From: Vibrio sp. YMD68
GTDB taxonomy: Bacteria; Pseudomonadota; Gammaproteobacteria; Enterobacterales; Vibrionaceae
NCBI RefSeq assembly: GCF_029958905.1
Contig: NZ_CP124613.1
Location: 558,001-622,000 of the forward strand
Length of the DNA stretch: 64,000 nucleotides
Direction of reading: 5' to 3'
Part shown: positions 19,893 to 30,413 of the stretch, one piece after another
Numbering within the stretch: position 1 is the stretch's first letter
Layout: each line of letters begins with the position of its first letter
Notes under the pieces: model-generated
Databases searched by the model: none
Told to the model about the DNA's origin: nothing
What the model saw: the letters and a program-made list of their open reading frames with translations, nothing else
Program-made: the position numbers and the translations under genes

Positions 19893-20022
19893 CTTCCATT
19901 AAGTGACTACTGCGGAAGCAGGTTGAACGGTTTGTTCATGTCACTAACATCTTTAAGGCGTGGATACTACTTTCAATCTGTTCTCGTGTAAACAATATTA
20001 TTGTAAACGTGAGGTACAGAAT

Positions 20023-20253
20023 ATGTCAGGTAATGACTATAACGTATACCAAGGTGCTGACGGTCAGTGGCGAGGTAAGCGACAAGATGCTAGTAGAGCT
20101 AGTGTAGTATCCGAAACTCAACAGGGTGCTTTCGAGCAAACTAGAGAGTACGCAAGGAACCAAGGCTCCGAGGTATCAATTCACAGAGGGGATAACGGAC
20201 AAATCCGTGCTAAACACTCCTATGGGAATGACCCAAGAGATACTAAAGGTTAA
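20023..20253 (+). CDS. DUF2188 domain protein
   Basis: 76 residues from ATG 20023 (GAGG 8 bp upstream). The pattern YNVYQGADGQWRGKR, then TQQGAFEQTREYAR, then SEVSIHRGDNGQIR and a final YGNDP matches the small DUF2188 family, whose members carry a beta-hairpin, helix and an IHRxDGxI strand. Its function is unknown. It ends just before a good terminator, so it may be made apart from the following membrane-protein gene. Confidence 0.8.
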   Translation: MSGNDYNVYQGADGQWRGKRQDASRASVVSETQQGAFEQTREYARNQGSEVSIHRGDNGQIRAKHSYGNDPRDTKG

Positions 20254-20263
20254 ACCGAACTGA

Positions 20264-20293
20264 AGCCCACTATTGATTAGTAGTGGGCTTTTC
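20264..20293 (+). terminator. Terminator after the DUF2188 gene
   Basis: AGCCCACTA and TAGTGGGCT form a 9-bp stem around an 8-nt loop, followed by TTTTC on the + strand. It lies about 10 bp after the stop codon. Confidence 0.8.
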
Positions 20294-20310
20294 TCGTATT
20301 GGGATTATAG

Positions 20311-20979
20311 ATGTCAGAGAGCAGAACGGAAGAAGAGCAAAAGCGTTGCAATGAAATTCATGACAAGTACAGGGATGATTTGCTTAAACGACAGCAGTCA
20401 AACTCTGAAGGTTATGATAAAGCGATACTATCTTTATCTTCAGCTAGTTTAGGTTTTTCTTTGACAGCTATAAAGTTTGTTGTTCCGCTAGAAACTGCTA
20501 CATACATGTGGTTGCTTAATCTTGGGTGGGCATTGCTTTTAGCTACTATTATATGCTCCTTGTTAGCCTATAGAGTAAGCAACAAGGCTTTGGGCCAAGA
20601 AATGCTTAATGCCGAGGACTATTACATAAATGGCGATGAAACAGCTTCTCGCAGGAAGAACAAATACAGTGAAATCAACGGAAAACTAAACAAAGCAACA
20701 GGAGTGTTTTTTGCCATAGCAATAACATTCGTTGTGATATTTGTAATGGTTAATGTGAATGGAGATAGACAAATGTCAGACCAAAAAAACACAACAACTC
20801 GTATATTTGTAGGTGATAGCGCCGATGTTCCGAGAATGCAGAGAGTTTCTGGTGGTAAGAGTGCGGAAGTACCAAGTATGCAAACAGCACCAAAGAAAGT
20901 TTCAGGAAGTGCAGAAGTGCCACGTATGCAATTAACACCTAGTAAACAGCCAAGTAACTCCGATACAAAAAAGTCTTAG
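20311..20979 (+). CDS. Three-helix membrane protein with repeated C-terminal motif
   Basis: A 222-residue protein. The N-terminus is charged (EEEQKRCNEIHDKYRDDLLK), with membrane helices at about 40-58, 66-86 and 128-148. The tail is a low-complexity, basic segment with a motif repeated three times at about residues 170, 184 and 200: SADVPRMQ, SAEVPSMQ, SAEVPRMQ. The helix layout recalls SLATT-type effector proteins, but I cannot assign it. It follows the DUF2188 gene and its terminator. Confidence 0.65.
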   Translation: MSESRTEEEQKRCNEIHDKYRDDLLKRQQSNSEGYDKAILSLSSASLGFSLTAIKFVVPLETATYMWLLNLGWALLLATIICSLLAYRVSNKALGQEMLNAEDYYINGDETASRRKNKYSEINGKLNKATGVFFAIAITFVVIFVMVNVNGDRQMSDQKNTTTRIFVGDSADVPRMQRVSGGKSAEVPSMQTAPKKVSGSAEVPRMQLTPSKQPSNSDTKKS

Positions 20980-20991
20980 TTATAGATGAGT

Positions 20992-21040
20992 CCTAAGAAC
21001 TTTGTTACTTAGCGTTATACAAGCGGTCAAAGTTCTTAGG
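20992..21040. repeat. Long inverted repeat between convergent genes
   Basis: Perfect 13-bp arms CCTAAGAACTTTG and CAAAGTTCTTAGG are separated by 23 bp, between the membrane-protein gene and tnsD, which converge. There is no T tract. It may end transcription of either gene or be a protein-binding site. Confidence 0.7.
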
Positions 21041-21122
21041 GTGGGTTATTAGTTTAACAAAGTTCTAATCAGTGACGTTTAACTATGGTACTTCGCCTTG
21101 ATTCGGAGAAGTAATCAAATGG

Positions 21123-22715
21123 CTAAGCCTGAGAAATCAAATTCAATGCTGCTAAATAGGCCAACGGTAGACGCTCTTTATTGGCTCTAATTGAAGGCGC
21201 ACCGATAAGTTGCCTATCGATATCGGAAAGAGAGCTGGTTTGAGTGATTTCCATATGGATTCGTTTTACTAAGGCTTCATCGATACTGTCCCAGTCTTTC
21301 GCACCATAAAATTTCGGCTTCATTTTGTTAGGTAAATGACTAATTAGCCATTGTTTGTCGTGTTTGAATAGCCAAAGATAATCATTAGTTTTTTTCTTCA
21401 ATTCATTTCTTGAACAATCAGGGTGGGAATTCTTATAGTTAAGTAGTGACAGGCGGTGTTTGGCTCGTGCTTCAAAATATCGTAATTTTCGCCGCCATTC
21501 AGACAGACCTTCCTGACCTTCAATTTTTTGCTCAATACTCCCTATACCAACGCCACATTCCTTAGCGATATCTTTTCGGTGTATTCCGCGATAAGCGAGT
21601 CTAATAATTTTGAAGGCCATTTCATCCGTTAGCTGTTTGTATCGATGTTTGATTTTAATATCGTGTTGGGATGCAACTTTTGTAATGTAACCTACTGACT
21701 TTCCTGTCGCCTCTGCGACAGAACGGAGCGATTGTCCTTGTTGTAGCAGGGTAATAGCCTTCGTATCACTTTCAAGTTGTTGCTCCTTGCTATGTAGAGC
21801 TCGACTCGGTTGGGTTGAATCTAGTGGGTATCGCGAAAAGTATTCAATCGGAGAGTCTACGAAAAATGCACCTAGTAGGGCATGCTTAACGTAATGCAGA
21901 TTCGTATCTGGTTTTATTAGGTTTCGGACGTAGGAAATATTAGACAGTTCTTTTGGTAGCAATCCAGTTTCAAGTAAACCAGACCAATGATGATTAAAGT
22001 CGCATGAAAGTTTGTTTAACCTGATGTGTTTAAACCGTGTTAGGTAGCCTTTCTCATTTAATGCGCTCAAATGCGCCTCAGAAAGGTTTAAACGGCTATT
22101 GCTTTGGCTTAGTGAAAAAAAGTCCGAAAGGAACTGAGAGAGCTTGATAGCAGCACTTGAAGGGGGCTCATCACTTGACCTGAATCCAACTATGCATGTT
22201 GGTGGTGGTTCAATTCGTTTGTTGAGACCGTCTGCATCAAGGGAAATGCTCGTAAGCCACGTCAAGTGTTTCGGACAAACGGTGACTCCCGAGATTTGGT
22301 GCTTGGTATACCAAACGCCATAACCATAGTTGACTTGGTCTGATTCTAGACACCTGGGGCAATATTTGATGGTGTTTCCGAAGTTTAAGCGACTAGATAC
22401 AAGTCTGCTTAAAGCCATCACAGATGTCCCACAATCAGAAAGCATGGCTAATCTCAGATTCTCTTGGTCTTTCACGTTTCGAATAGTCGCGGAGACTAGT
22501 GGGTACGTAGTTCCTTTATACAACAACTCGTCGGCTAGAAAACCTGTTTTACAAGAAATTGTATTTAGTGAGCAGGGTAATTGGGGATTAAGCTTTATGT
22601 CAGATCGATCGAGTAACACTCGATTCTTTTTGCGCAGCGAGTGATATGGACAAGTCGCGTGATGACGTGCGACAAGCCCAAAAACTGATTCGCCTTCAAT
22701 CCATTTTAAGAACAT
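21123..22715 (-). CDS. tnsD: TnsD-like TniQ family target selector
   Basis: 530 residues from the internal ATG 22715 (MFLKWIEGESV fits family N-termini; the 22751 start would overlap the preceding gene by 56 bp). The N-terminal TniQ domain has the zinc-finger pattern CPRC ... YTKHQISGVTVCPKH. The long C-terminal half has two HTH-like segments (QSLRSVAEATGKSVGYI; RKDIAKECGVGIGSIEQ) and a WLFKHDKQWL block typical of TnsD. In Tn7, TnsD binds the end of glmS and recruits TnsC. This element sits next to the gcvP 3' end, so this protein probably recognises that site; that is inferred from position. It is the last gene of the tns operon. Confidence 0.88.
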   Translation of the reverse strand: MFLKWIEGESVFGLVARHHATCPYHSLRKKNRVLLDRSDIKLNPQLPCSLNTISCKTGFLADELLYKGTTYPLVSATIRNVKDQENLRLAMLSDCGTSVMALSRLVSSRLNFGNTIKYCPRCLESDQVNYGYGVWYTKHQISGVTVCPKHLTWLTSISLDADGLNKRIEPPPTCIVGFRSSDEPPSSAAIKLSQFLSDFFSLSQSNSRLNLSEAHLSALNEKGYLTRFKHIRLNKLSCDFNHHWSGLLETGLLPKELSNISYVRNLIKPDTNLHYVKHALLGAFFVDSPIEYFSRYPLDSTQPSRALHSKEQQLESDTKAITLLQQGQSLRSVAEATGKSVGYITKVASQHDIKIKHRYKQLTDEMAFKIIRLAYRGIHRKDIAKECGVGIGSIEQKIEGQEGLSEWRRKLRYFEARAKHRLSLLNYKNSHPDCSRNELKKKTNDYLWLFKHDKQWLISHLPNKMKPKFYGAKDWDSIDEALVKRIHMEITQTSSLSDIDRQLIGAPSIRANKERLPLAYLAALNLISQA

Positions 22716-23642
22716 GGCTGCTTGGAATTGTATTTGTAGCGTGCATTGCAAGTATATATACGAGCGGTGGACTGAACTTAAAGCTAGAGTCCTTTAGGAA
22801 ATATCTGGGAGTTCTGAGTGTCGGTGACATCGTTATCCCGTTAAATTTTTTCGTATTGTTGAAGTACCGTTGTAACCGTTCTTTTCCAAGAGATTGCCAT
22901 AACTCTTTGTTCCAACGCGAGACACTTCGCTTAAACGCCAACGTATTGCTCTCGTTATCTGAAAACCCGATGTAAGTTAGATTATTGTTTTGAATATCGT
23001 TGAGGTTGAATTGCGCAACGTGTTGGTTGATTGATAAGCAAAATGATTCGACGCTAGCCATGAAATCATCAAAGTAGCCTAAGTCTTCTTCCATTTCATG
23101 CCCACACGCAGGACATTTATTTTCCGCTGGTGGCACAGGAACTCTGGATAAGTTTGAAAGTTTGTAGTCACAGTTAGAGCAATGAGTAATCAGTCTACTC
23201 TTATGCTTATAGCAGTGGAATACACCCGCACTTGATGAGCGTGGTGATAATACGACACACCGTATTTATCGAGATCGTGCTCTCTACAAGTTGAACAATA
23301 ACGCCAAGCATTATTGTGGAGTGTTCGAGCATGAATAGTGGAAAACTGGTTTTCTTTCTTCTGAAAGGAATTACGAATCTCTGTGACCTCGCTCTTTGTC
23401 ATAAATGGAAGCATGTAATTGCCCCCACAGTTGCTGAACCAGAACTTAAAAAGAGGATCAGATAGTAGTAAACACAAATCAACATCTAGTTTATGAAATG
23501 TGGTAACTGAAGATGCACGGAAATTATCGAGTCCGAAACGTTTTGCCGTTGTAGAAAAGGTTCCAAATGGCGATTGATGGTGAATTCGAAATAGATAGCT
23601 TCTAATATGCTCGTTCGGAAGTAAGTAGAGTGTGTTATTCAC
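22696..23642 (-). pseudogene. tniQ: Short TniQ protein gene, frameshifted
   Basis: The frame starting at 23642 (NTLYLLPNEHIRSYLFRIHH, TniQ-like) reads through YCSTC and YYHHAHQVR, then goes out of frame; the rest of the protein lies in another frame (ends 22696). Inserting one G in the GGG run at about 23225-23227 restores 315 residues and the zinc-finger pattern GVFHCYKHKSRLITHCSNC ... CPAC. One base has therefore been lost, in nature or in sequencing. The gene overlaps tnsC by 8 bp and tnsD by about 20 bp. A second, shorter TniQ next to a TnsD often serves an alternative targeting pathway. Confidence 0.85.
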
Positions 23643-25044
23643 TATTGTTTGCTCTTTTTAATAGCGATTTGGGAGACATGTTATCTAACATTTGTAAATG
23701 TTTGTCGTTTAGCTTTTTTTGACCAGCCCCTTTGTTGTAGGTTGGTTTTTGTTCTGGTTTTATTGAGTTAGTTTTTTCGAATGCTTCTGCTCTGAAGTAG
23801 TCTTCACTTTCATGCAGAAGTGTTAGCGGAGCACAATCTTCAAATTGATAAAATTTACCTTGTTTGAGTGCTCGAAGGGCTACACTTATTACGCTAAATT
23901 GCTCACTAAATATTTTATCAAGCGCTTTTATACTGAGATCTTGGTTTTCTGGGATGAGATAGGTGAGATATGACATAGTAGAGCGGATAAGACTAGATGC
24001 AAGTGCTGGGATCCCAGCACTTAGGTGGTGAATGTGCCGAGTCAAAGTATCTAAATCAGTTTGTTGATTAGACAGTAATTGAACAGGACACATCTGCTTT
24101 ATAAACCTTTTCCAAAACGAGCTATCTACATCGCATTGCTCAAGGATCAACGAACCACTCTTACCGATTCTCCTCGCTGCTGTCATCTCTTGTGAGAACA
24201 GGCTTAATGTTGTTAGTGTGCCGACCATGAAAAGCGGAACGCCGACTTTATTGAATAACTCCTCTATGAACCGCAAAGTTGCGTTTTCATTGTTGCCAAC
24301 TTTATCTGTTTGAGTTGCTTTGGATAGGTTTTGAGCTTCATCTAAAATTATGATGCCGACGCCATGTAGAACTAACGCTTTTCGCACAGCCATCATGAGT
24401 GTGGTGACATTGCTTTTGGTATGAGATGAGTAATATTGCTCTCCTGTTACGGTGTCCAGTGCATCCAAGATGCGCCAAAGTAATGCTCGCTGCCCCTTCA
24501 TTGTCGGAACGTCAACTTTCAACCACACAACTTGCTCATAAGCGAAAGACTGATCTTTATAGTTTCTGTGCGTAATGATCTGTGGAATCGTACTGAGAAT
24601 ACTTTCAGTCATTGCTGTTTTGCCTCTCCCACTGAGTCCTGCCAATAGAAAGCTGCTTTGAGAAGCAGTCTGTTGCAAGGCAAGTTGCTGTGTCCTATTT
24701 GACTCTGTGTCTTCCGTTAGGGCTATTGTTTTAAAGTCCCCGAAAGTGAGTGGATTACGATATATGTAACCATTTTCTATCATTCGGCGCATGGTGTCGT
24801 ATAAACGCGGTGCTTCATCTTGTACAACATATCCATTACTTAAATTGTCTATGCCAGATCGCTGGTAGTACCCTTGATGCTCTAGAGGAATATCGGATAG
24901 GTCTAATGAAACGTCAGGCTCCAGAGTACACTGATGAATAAACTCTTTAGATGTCATCGGGAAACCTAGGGCTTCAACCAATGGATTTCCGCGAAGTTGC
25001 GGATTAGGGTGCGGTGCATACTTTACGGTCATATTATTCTTCAC
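23635..25044 (-). CDS. tnsC: TnsC AAA+ ATPase, transposition regulator
   Basis: A 469-residue AAA+ protein. Walker A is AGLSGRGKTA (about 135-144), Walker B is GIIILDEAQNLS (about 232), and a sensor-1-like region follows (PLFMVGTLTTL). TnsC links target selection by TniQ/TnsD to the TnsAB transposase and carries target immunity. It overlaps tnsB by 11 bp and the short tniQ by 8 bp, so it is translated from the tns operon. Length and motifs are normal and it appears intact. Confidence 0.93.
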   Translation of the reverse strand: MKNNMTVKYAPHPNPQLRGNPLVEALGFPMTSKEFIHQCTLEPDVSLDLSDIPLEHQGYYQRSGIDNLSNGYVVQDEAPRLYDTMRRMIENGYIYRNPLTFGDFKTIALTEDTESNRTQQLALQQTASQSSFLLAGLSGRGKTAMTESILSTIPQIITHRNYKDQSFAYEQVVWLKVDVPTMKGQRALLWRILDALDTVTGEQYYSSHTKSNVTTLMMAVRKALVLHGVGIIILDEAQNLSKATQTDKVGNNENATLRFIEELFNKVGVPLFMVGTLTTLSLFSQEMTAARRIGKSGSLILEQCDVDSSFWKRFIKQMCPVQLLSNQQTDLDTLTRHIHHLSAGIPALASSLIRSTMSYLTYLIPENQDLSIKALDKIFSEQFSVISVALRALKQGKFYQFEDCAPLTLLHESEDYFRAEAFEKTNSIKPEQKPTYNKGAGQKKLNDKHLQMLDNMSPKSLLKRANNSE

Positions 25045-26644
25045 TCTCGAAAGGATCTGGTTCGTCTAAGTTTTGTTGCTTATTGCGGGGCTTTTGAGGT
25101 GGTTTATCACCTAGAATGTTGTTGATATCTTTTGAGCGTTGTTGTTTCTCTATATCTCCGACGATCTGATTTCGAATTTTGATCCCAGGCTGGATGGTTT
25201 TTGCATGAGATTTTTTTCTGTGTTTGGTTTTAGCCAGAGTTTGTTTATCTATTTCATTAAGTTCATTCAATAAATCAATTTTCTCTGAATGCTCTTTCTC
25301 TTTATGGAAACTTAACTTGTGTTTAGTTAACTCAAGCTGGTGTAGTGCGTTTGCTCGAATTTGATTTCTGTAGGCTTCTGAACGATCAGTCAATTCAAGT
25401 TGAAGTATTTCGCCATCGGCTTCGTCTTGCCACCAAATGTAGTTTGTAGAGTTGTCGTCATAACGAACTTCTATCTTTATTCTTCCCTCATTTTTTGCAA
25501 GATCAAGCCATTGCCTGCTCACTATTTCGTTTGAACTGTAATATAGTCCTTGGAAATACACACCTTGAGGACGGATAGTTGCTTTTCCTGGTGGTAACAG
25601 AGCAAACCTTAATTTATTAACAGGTACGGTAGCAGGAGGAATAACCATTTCCCTAAGTCCATAGGTGTACAGCTCTCTCGGCGTGAAGCCTATATCATCT
25701 CGTGACATTTCGAAGTTGTGGTTATTCACTCGCGCACGGTTGTTGTTCGTGTACATTATTGTTTTAATTAGGCGTTTCATGAAATCGTCGAAACTCATAG
25801 CGACCGTGCGTGAAGCATGTTGAGATTCCTTCATTGGGGTTTTAAATACTTGCCCAGCAACAAAATTCACGGCTGTATTTTGGTAAATTCGAAATGCTTG
25901 CTCCACGGTTCCTTTCATGTCGCCTCTGTGGAATGCCGTGAAACCCGCGAGATTAATACCAATTTTCCCTTTCATGATTGCTTCGATATTTTTGTCGGTA
26001 TACTCAGAGCCCCGATCCATCACGAGTTGATTACAAGCGTGGTGACAAGGCCAGTCTTCTTCCTGGATTTCAATGCCATACTGCTTACAAAACTCGACTT
26101 TATCTGTTAGTGCGTTAAAAAGAGCTTGGCTAGCACCACTCCAGTTGGGGCCGCTGAAAGACGCATGAACGCCAACTATCATCCCAGACCAAGTGTCAGC
26201 TACTAAGTAAACAATGGGGCGACCACAAGATAATAGCTGCTCCTTGTCATATGGAAACAGAATATATTCATCGACCATCGTCGCGTCTATTTCGTATCTA
26301 TCTGTTGGCCCACGTAGATCTTGTCTTGCAAGTCCAGGTTTACCTGATTTGTCTTTCTTAAAGCTGATTTCGCCAACTTCTTTTCGTATAAATACAAGAG
26401 GCCCAACAGCTTTCTTTAAGTGATATTTGAAACTTTCTGGTGATATCAAATGATTTCTTGGAAGTCCTATTGTCAGAGGTGCTGAGCCTTCAAGCTTAGG
26501 TTTAACCGTTGGGTAGAGGTATTCTCGGCAAAACTCTTCATACAAGTAGCTCAATCTAACTTTAGAACCCGAAGGGATCTTTTTTGAAAACTTTTCTATT
26601 GCTTTGAGGTCTTGCTCGGTTATACCTCGGTATGGTTGTAGTGG

Positions 26645-27864
<1,220 letters not shown>

Positions 27865-28452
27865 CTAAGTGACCAAATTCACTATGCCACTACAGGGTTT
27901 CCATACTTAGTTTTAGGGCCAGACTTGTTATTCAATTTAATATTCCCCTTTACGTCTATATCTGGTTTAACAGGAAGAGTTTGATTGCTTCCACATTCCC
28001 TCCAAAGTGGTAGGAGTGCATTTTTGTGTGAACCGAAATACCAGTAGCGGTTGAGTTTTTGTGATACGTATTTACGTTCACGATCTGATTTATGTATTAA
28101 CTCTTCAAGCATCCCACTACTATTACCGAATAAATATTGATATTTTTTTTGGGGATCCAAAACTAGAGGAGAAATAACATCGAAAGCTTCGTCTCTCTTT
28201 TTGAGCCATTTAGCCCGACTTCTCGACTTTTTTGTGAGTTCATTGTCACTAGAATACAACAGCAGTGAGTGAGCACTTTCTTCCAGTTGCCAAGCTTTTT
28301 TTCTAAGTTGTGTCGCTAGCATGTCTAGGCCAAGCGTGAATGGACGAAGGGGTATTTTTTTCTTAAGATCGGTAACTGCAATTAACTTCTGTTCGTGGCA
28401 GACATCAACTATCAAGTAGTCGATTTGGTCTGTAGTCGAGACGATACGTTGA

Positions 28453-29325
28453 TTAATACGCATTACATAATGTCTCATTCATTGCTAAAGGGCGGTACAG
28501 CTCAATTTTTGTATTTAGGTCGACAGGAAGATCATCGTTATAGCAGGCGTACTGAAACAACCTAAACATTTGGTCTAAAGTTATGTTGTGTGTTTCGGCA
28601 ACGAACGTTAATTGGGTCTTTAGAGTGTCGGTAGGCTTGTCTTTTAAGCTTCTAATCAGTGTCAGTACCATCGATGTGTACAACGCTTGGGGAACTTCAA
28701 GGTGTAGTGGGCTTAAAAAACATTCCCTTAACCATTTTAGGTTATATGTCTTATTTGGGTTTAGATCTTGTTCAGTCATTTGCACTAAGGTTAAACCTTG
28801 TTTTTGCCAATAGAGTTGCTCTATTTGGAATTTCTGTCGTGTACGACTAACTTTTTGAGCTGACTCGTGTTTAGCGCTTAGTGCTTTCGATGGCTTATAG
28901 TTATATGGTTGAATTTTATCTGTATTTGAATCTATATCACGTGTGATTGCTACCATGTCGGTTGTCATAGTGTTTGCTGGAATAACTTTAGTCTGGTGGT
29001 CTCTCTCTTTATACCTAGATGGATGATATATATTTAATTCTTCTGCACAGCGCAGTGTTTGATTAATAGGTAGAGGGTATTGTTCGTATATTTCAACAAC
29101 ATTCTTTTGATGTTCTAAATGCAAAAATAAAGACAACTCCCCTTGACTTAATAAATGAACGTTGCGATTTGTCTTATGACTGAATATAATATTACACAAA
29201 CCGACGCTATTCGACTGTCTAACAGTAATATATGGCTTGTATCCATCGGAGCTAATGGATTTCTGATGTCGCTCTATTTTATTTAATTCGCGCTCTGTTA
29301 TTTCAGGCTGTTTAACTCTTTTCAT
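28453..29325 (-). CDS. tnsA: TnsA endonuclease of the tns operon
   Basis: A 290-residue protein: restriction-enzyme-like N-terminal domain with E63, D123 (TTDMVAI) and K144 (NYKPSK) in the E-D-K arrangement of Tn7 TnsA, followed by a winged-helix domain (IEQLYWQKQG, WLRE) that contacts TnsC in Tn7. It makes the 5'-strand cuts so that the element moves by cut-and-paste. It is the first gene of the operon and overlaps tnsB by 26 bp. It appears intact. Confidence 0.92.
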   Translation of the reverse strand: MKRVKQPEITERELNKIERHQKSISSDGYKPYITVRQSNSVGLCNIIFSHKTNRNVHLLSQGELSLFLHLEHQKNVVEIYEQYPLPINQTLRCAEELNIYHPSRYKERDHQTKVIPANTMTTDMVAITRDIDSNTDKIQPYNYKPSKALSAKHESAQKVSRTRQKFQIEQLYWQKQGLTLVQMTEQDLNPNKTYNLKWLRECFLSPLHLEVPQALYTSMVLTLIRSLKDKPTDTLKTQLTFVAETHNITLDQMFRLFQYACYNDDLPVDLNTKIELYRPLAMNETLCNAY

Positions 29326-29764
29326 AATATAACCTAACTATTGAATGTAATTATTAATAGCAGTGAATTAAATTGTTGTCCAACGTTTTTTGTTTGTTAG
29401 ATGTTGTTTTTTAAGCAATTTTTATTGGTTATAATAATATGGATGGTTTCTTGTTTTTAAACTATTTAGTCATTTTTTGATTCCAAATCAATTGGTTGGG
29501 AATTATATATTATAACTTATAAAATAAGCTGTATCTGTGCTAATAATATAACCTAAATAAATGGAATTGAGAGTGTTTATATATATCAGTGCCTTAAGTG
29601 TTATTAATTAATTTTATGATCGCGATCAAATAACCGATGTGTATTTTTCATAGGGAATCTTATTCTGGAATAAATAATTAGTGTGGTAACTGTTTCTCGT
29701 TGTTACTTTCTGTCGGTAGGTCTACATTGGTATTATGGTTTCAACATAAATTAGGAGTAGTTGA
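29326..29764. promoter_or_regulatory. Divergent control region, tnsA / 141-residue gene
   Basis: About 440 bp of very AT-rich sequence between divergent genes, presumably holding the tns operon promoter. It contains a perfect 12-bp palindrome TGATCGCGATCA at 29617-29628, a plausible operator. No gene is seen. Confidence 0.5.
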
Positions 29765-30190
29765 ATGGTTACACCAGAACGCTTTATTGAAATGGCATGG
29801 ACGTTAGAGCTGTCGATTTGTTCGCTCACTAAAGAAACTACTCCCGCTGATTATCTCGATAGGTGTGAAGTGGCGGCAGTAAAGCATGGCATCGCGGTTT
29901 ATACCCTTGATTTTGCGTTGTATGAATCTCCTAAAATCGCTTTCGCTGCTGAAGAGAACCGAGATTTGGTCAGTCTGTTAGAGCTATGTGGACGTAAGAC
30001 ACTTGTCATTTTTAAGAATGCAGAAGCTCTTGCACCATTGGAATGTCATGAGACGTTTTGGTTGCGGTCACTATTAACCTGCCGAAACGAAACAAATTTG
30101 CTAAGTGTGTTCGAGTTAGAAAAAGAAGCCATTTATCAAATGGCTCAGGTTACGAGCGCCCCATTCTACGACTCTATGATATCAATCTAA
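29765..30190 (+). CDS. Unknown protein divergent from tnsA
   Basis: 141 residues, starting at an ATG with AGGAG about 8 bp upstream. It is soluble and alpha/beta, with strand-like KTLVIFKNAEAL and a final NLLSVFELEKEAIYQMAQV. It has no HTH, no membrane segment and no complete P-loop. The base composition is less AT-rich than its surroundings. I do not recognise the family. Its position opposite tnsA suggests cargo or a regulator of the tns operon. Confidence 0.7.
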   Translation: MVTPERFIEMAWTLELSICSLTKETTPADYLDRCEVAAVKHGIAVYTLDFALYESPKIAFAAEENRDLVSLLELCGRKTLVIFKNAEALAPLECHETFWLRSLLTCRNETNLLSVFELEKEAIYQMAQVTSAPFYDSMISI

Positions 30191-30413
30191 TTTTGCTTAA
30201 AAACAATCAGTTACTAAGGATTTAAAATGAGGAATGAACTATTCGTTTATATAATAAAATCTGCTTAAATTGTATGTAAGCAATTTCCTGTTTCCAGTCA
30301 TACTCGATACTAGCAGGATGTGAATTAGTCCCTATTCTGGAAGTAGTATGGACTTCGTTTGTTAACTGATATGCTAAACGTGCCTCTCTTTTTAGTAAAG
30401 AAACAACAACCCA

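Larger units (their letters stand above)
19148..20022. other. AT-rich, mostly non-coding stretch
   Basis: About 875 bp. It holds the promoter region of the second tnsA (with an inverted repeat AGATAG/CTATCT at 19175-19197), short GTGATTG tandem repeats, one doubtful small ORF (19375-19539) and a minus-strand terminator. Nothing else is evident. Confidence 0.6.
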
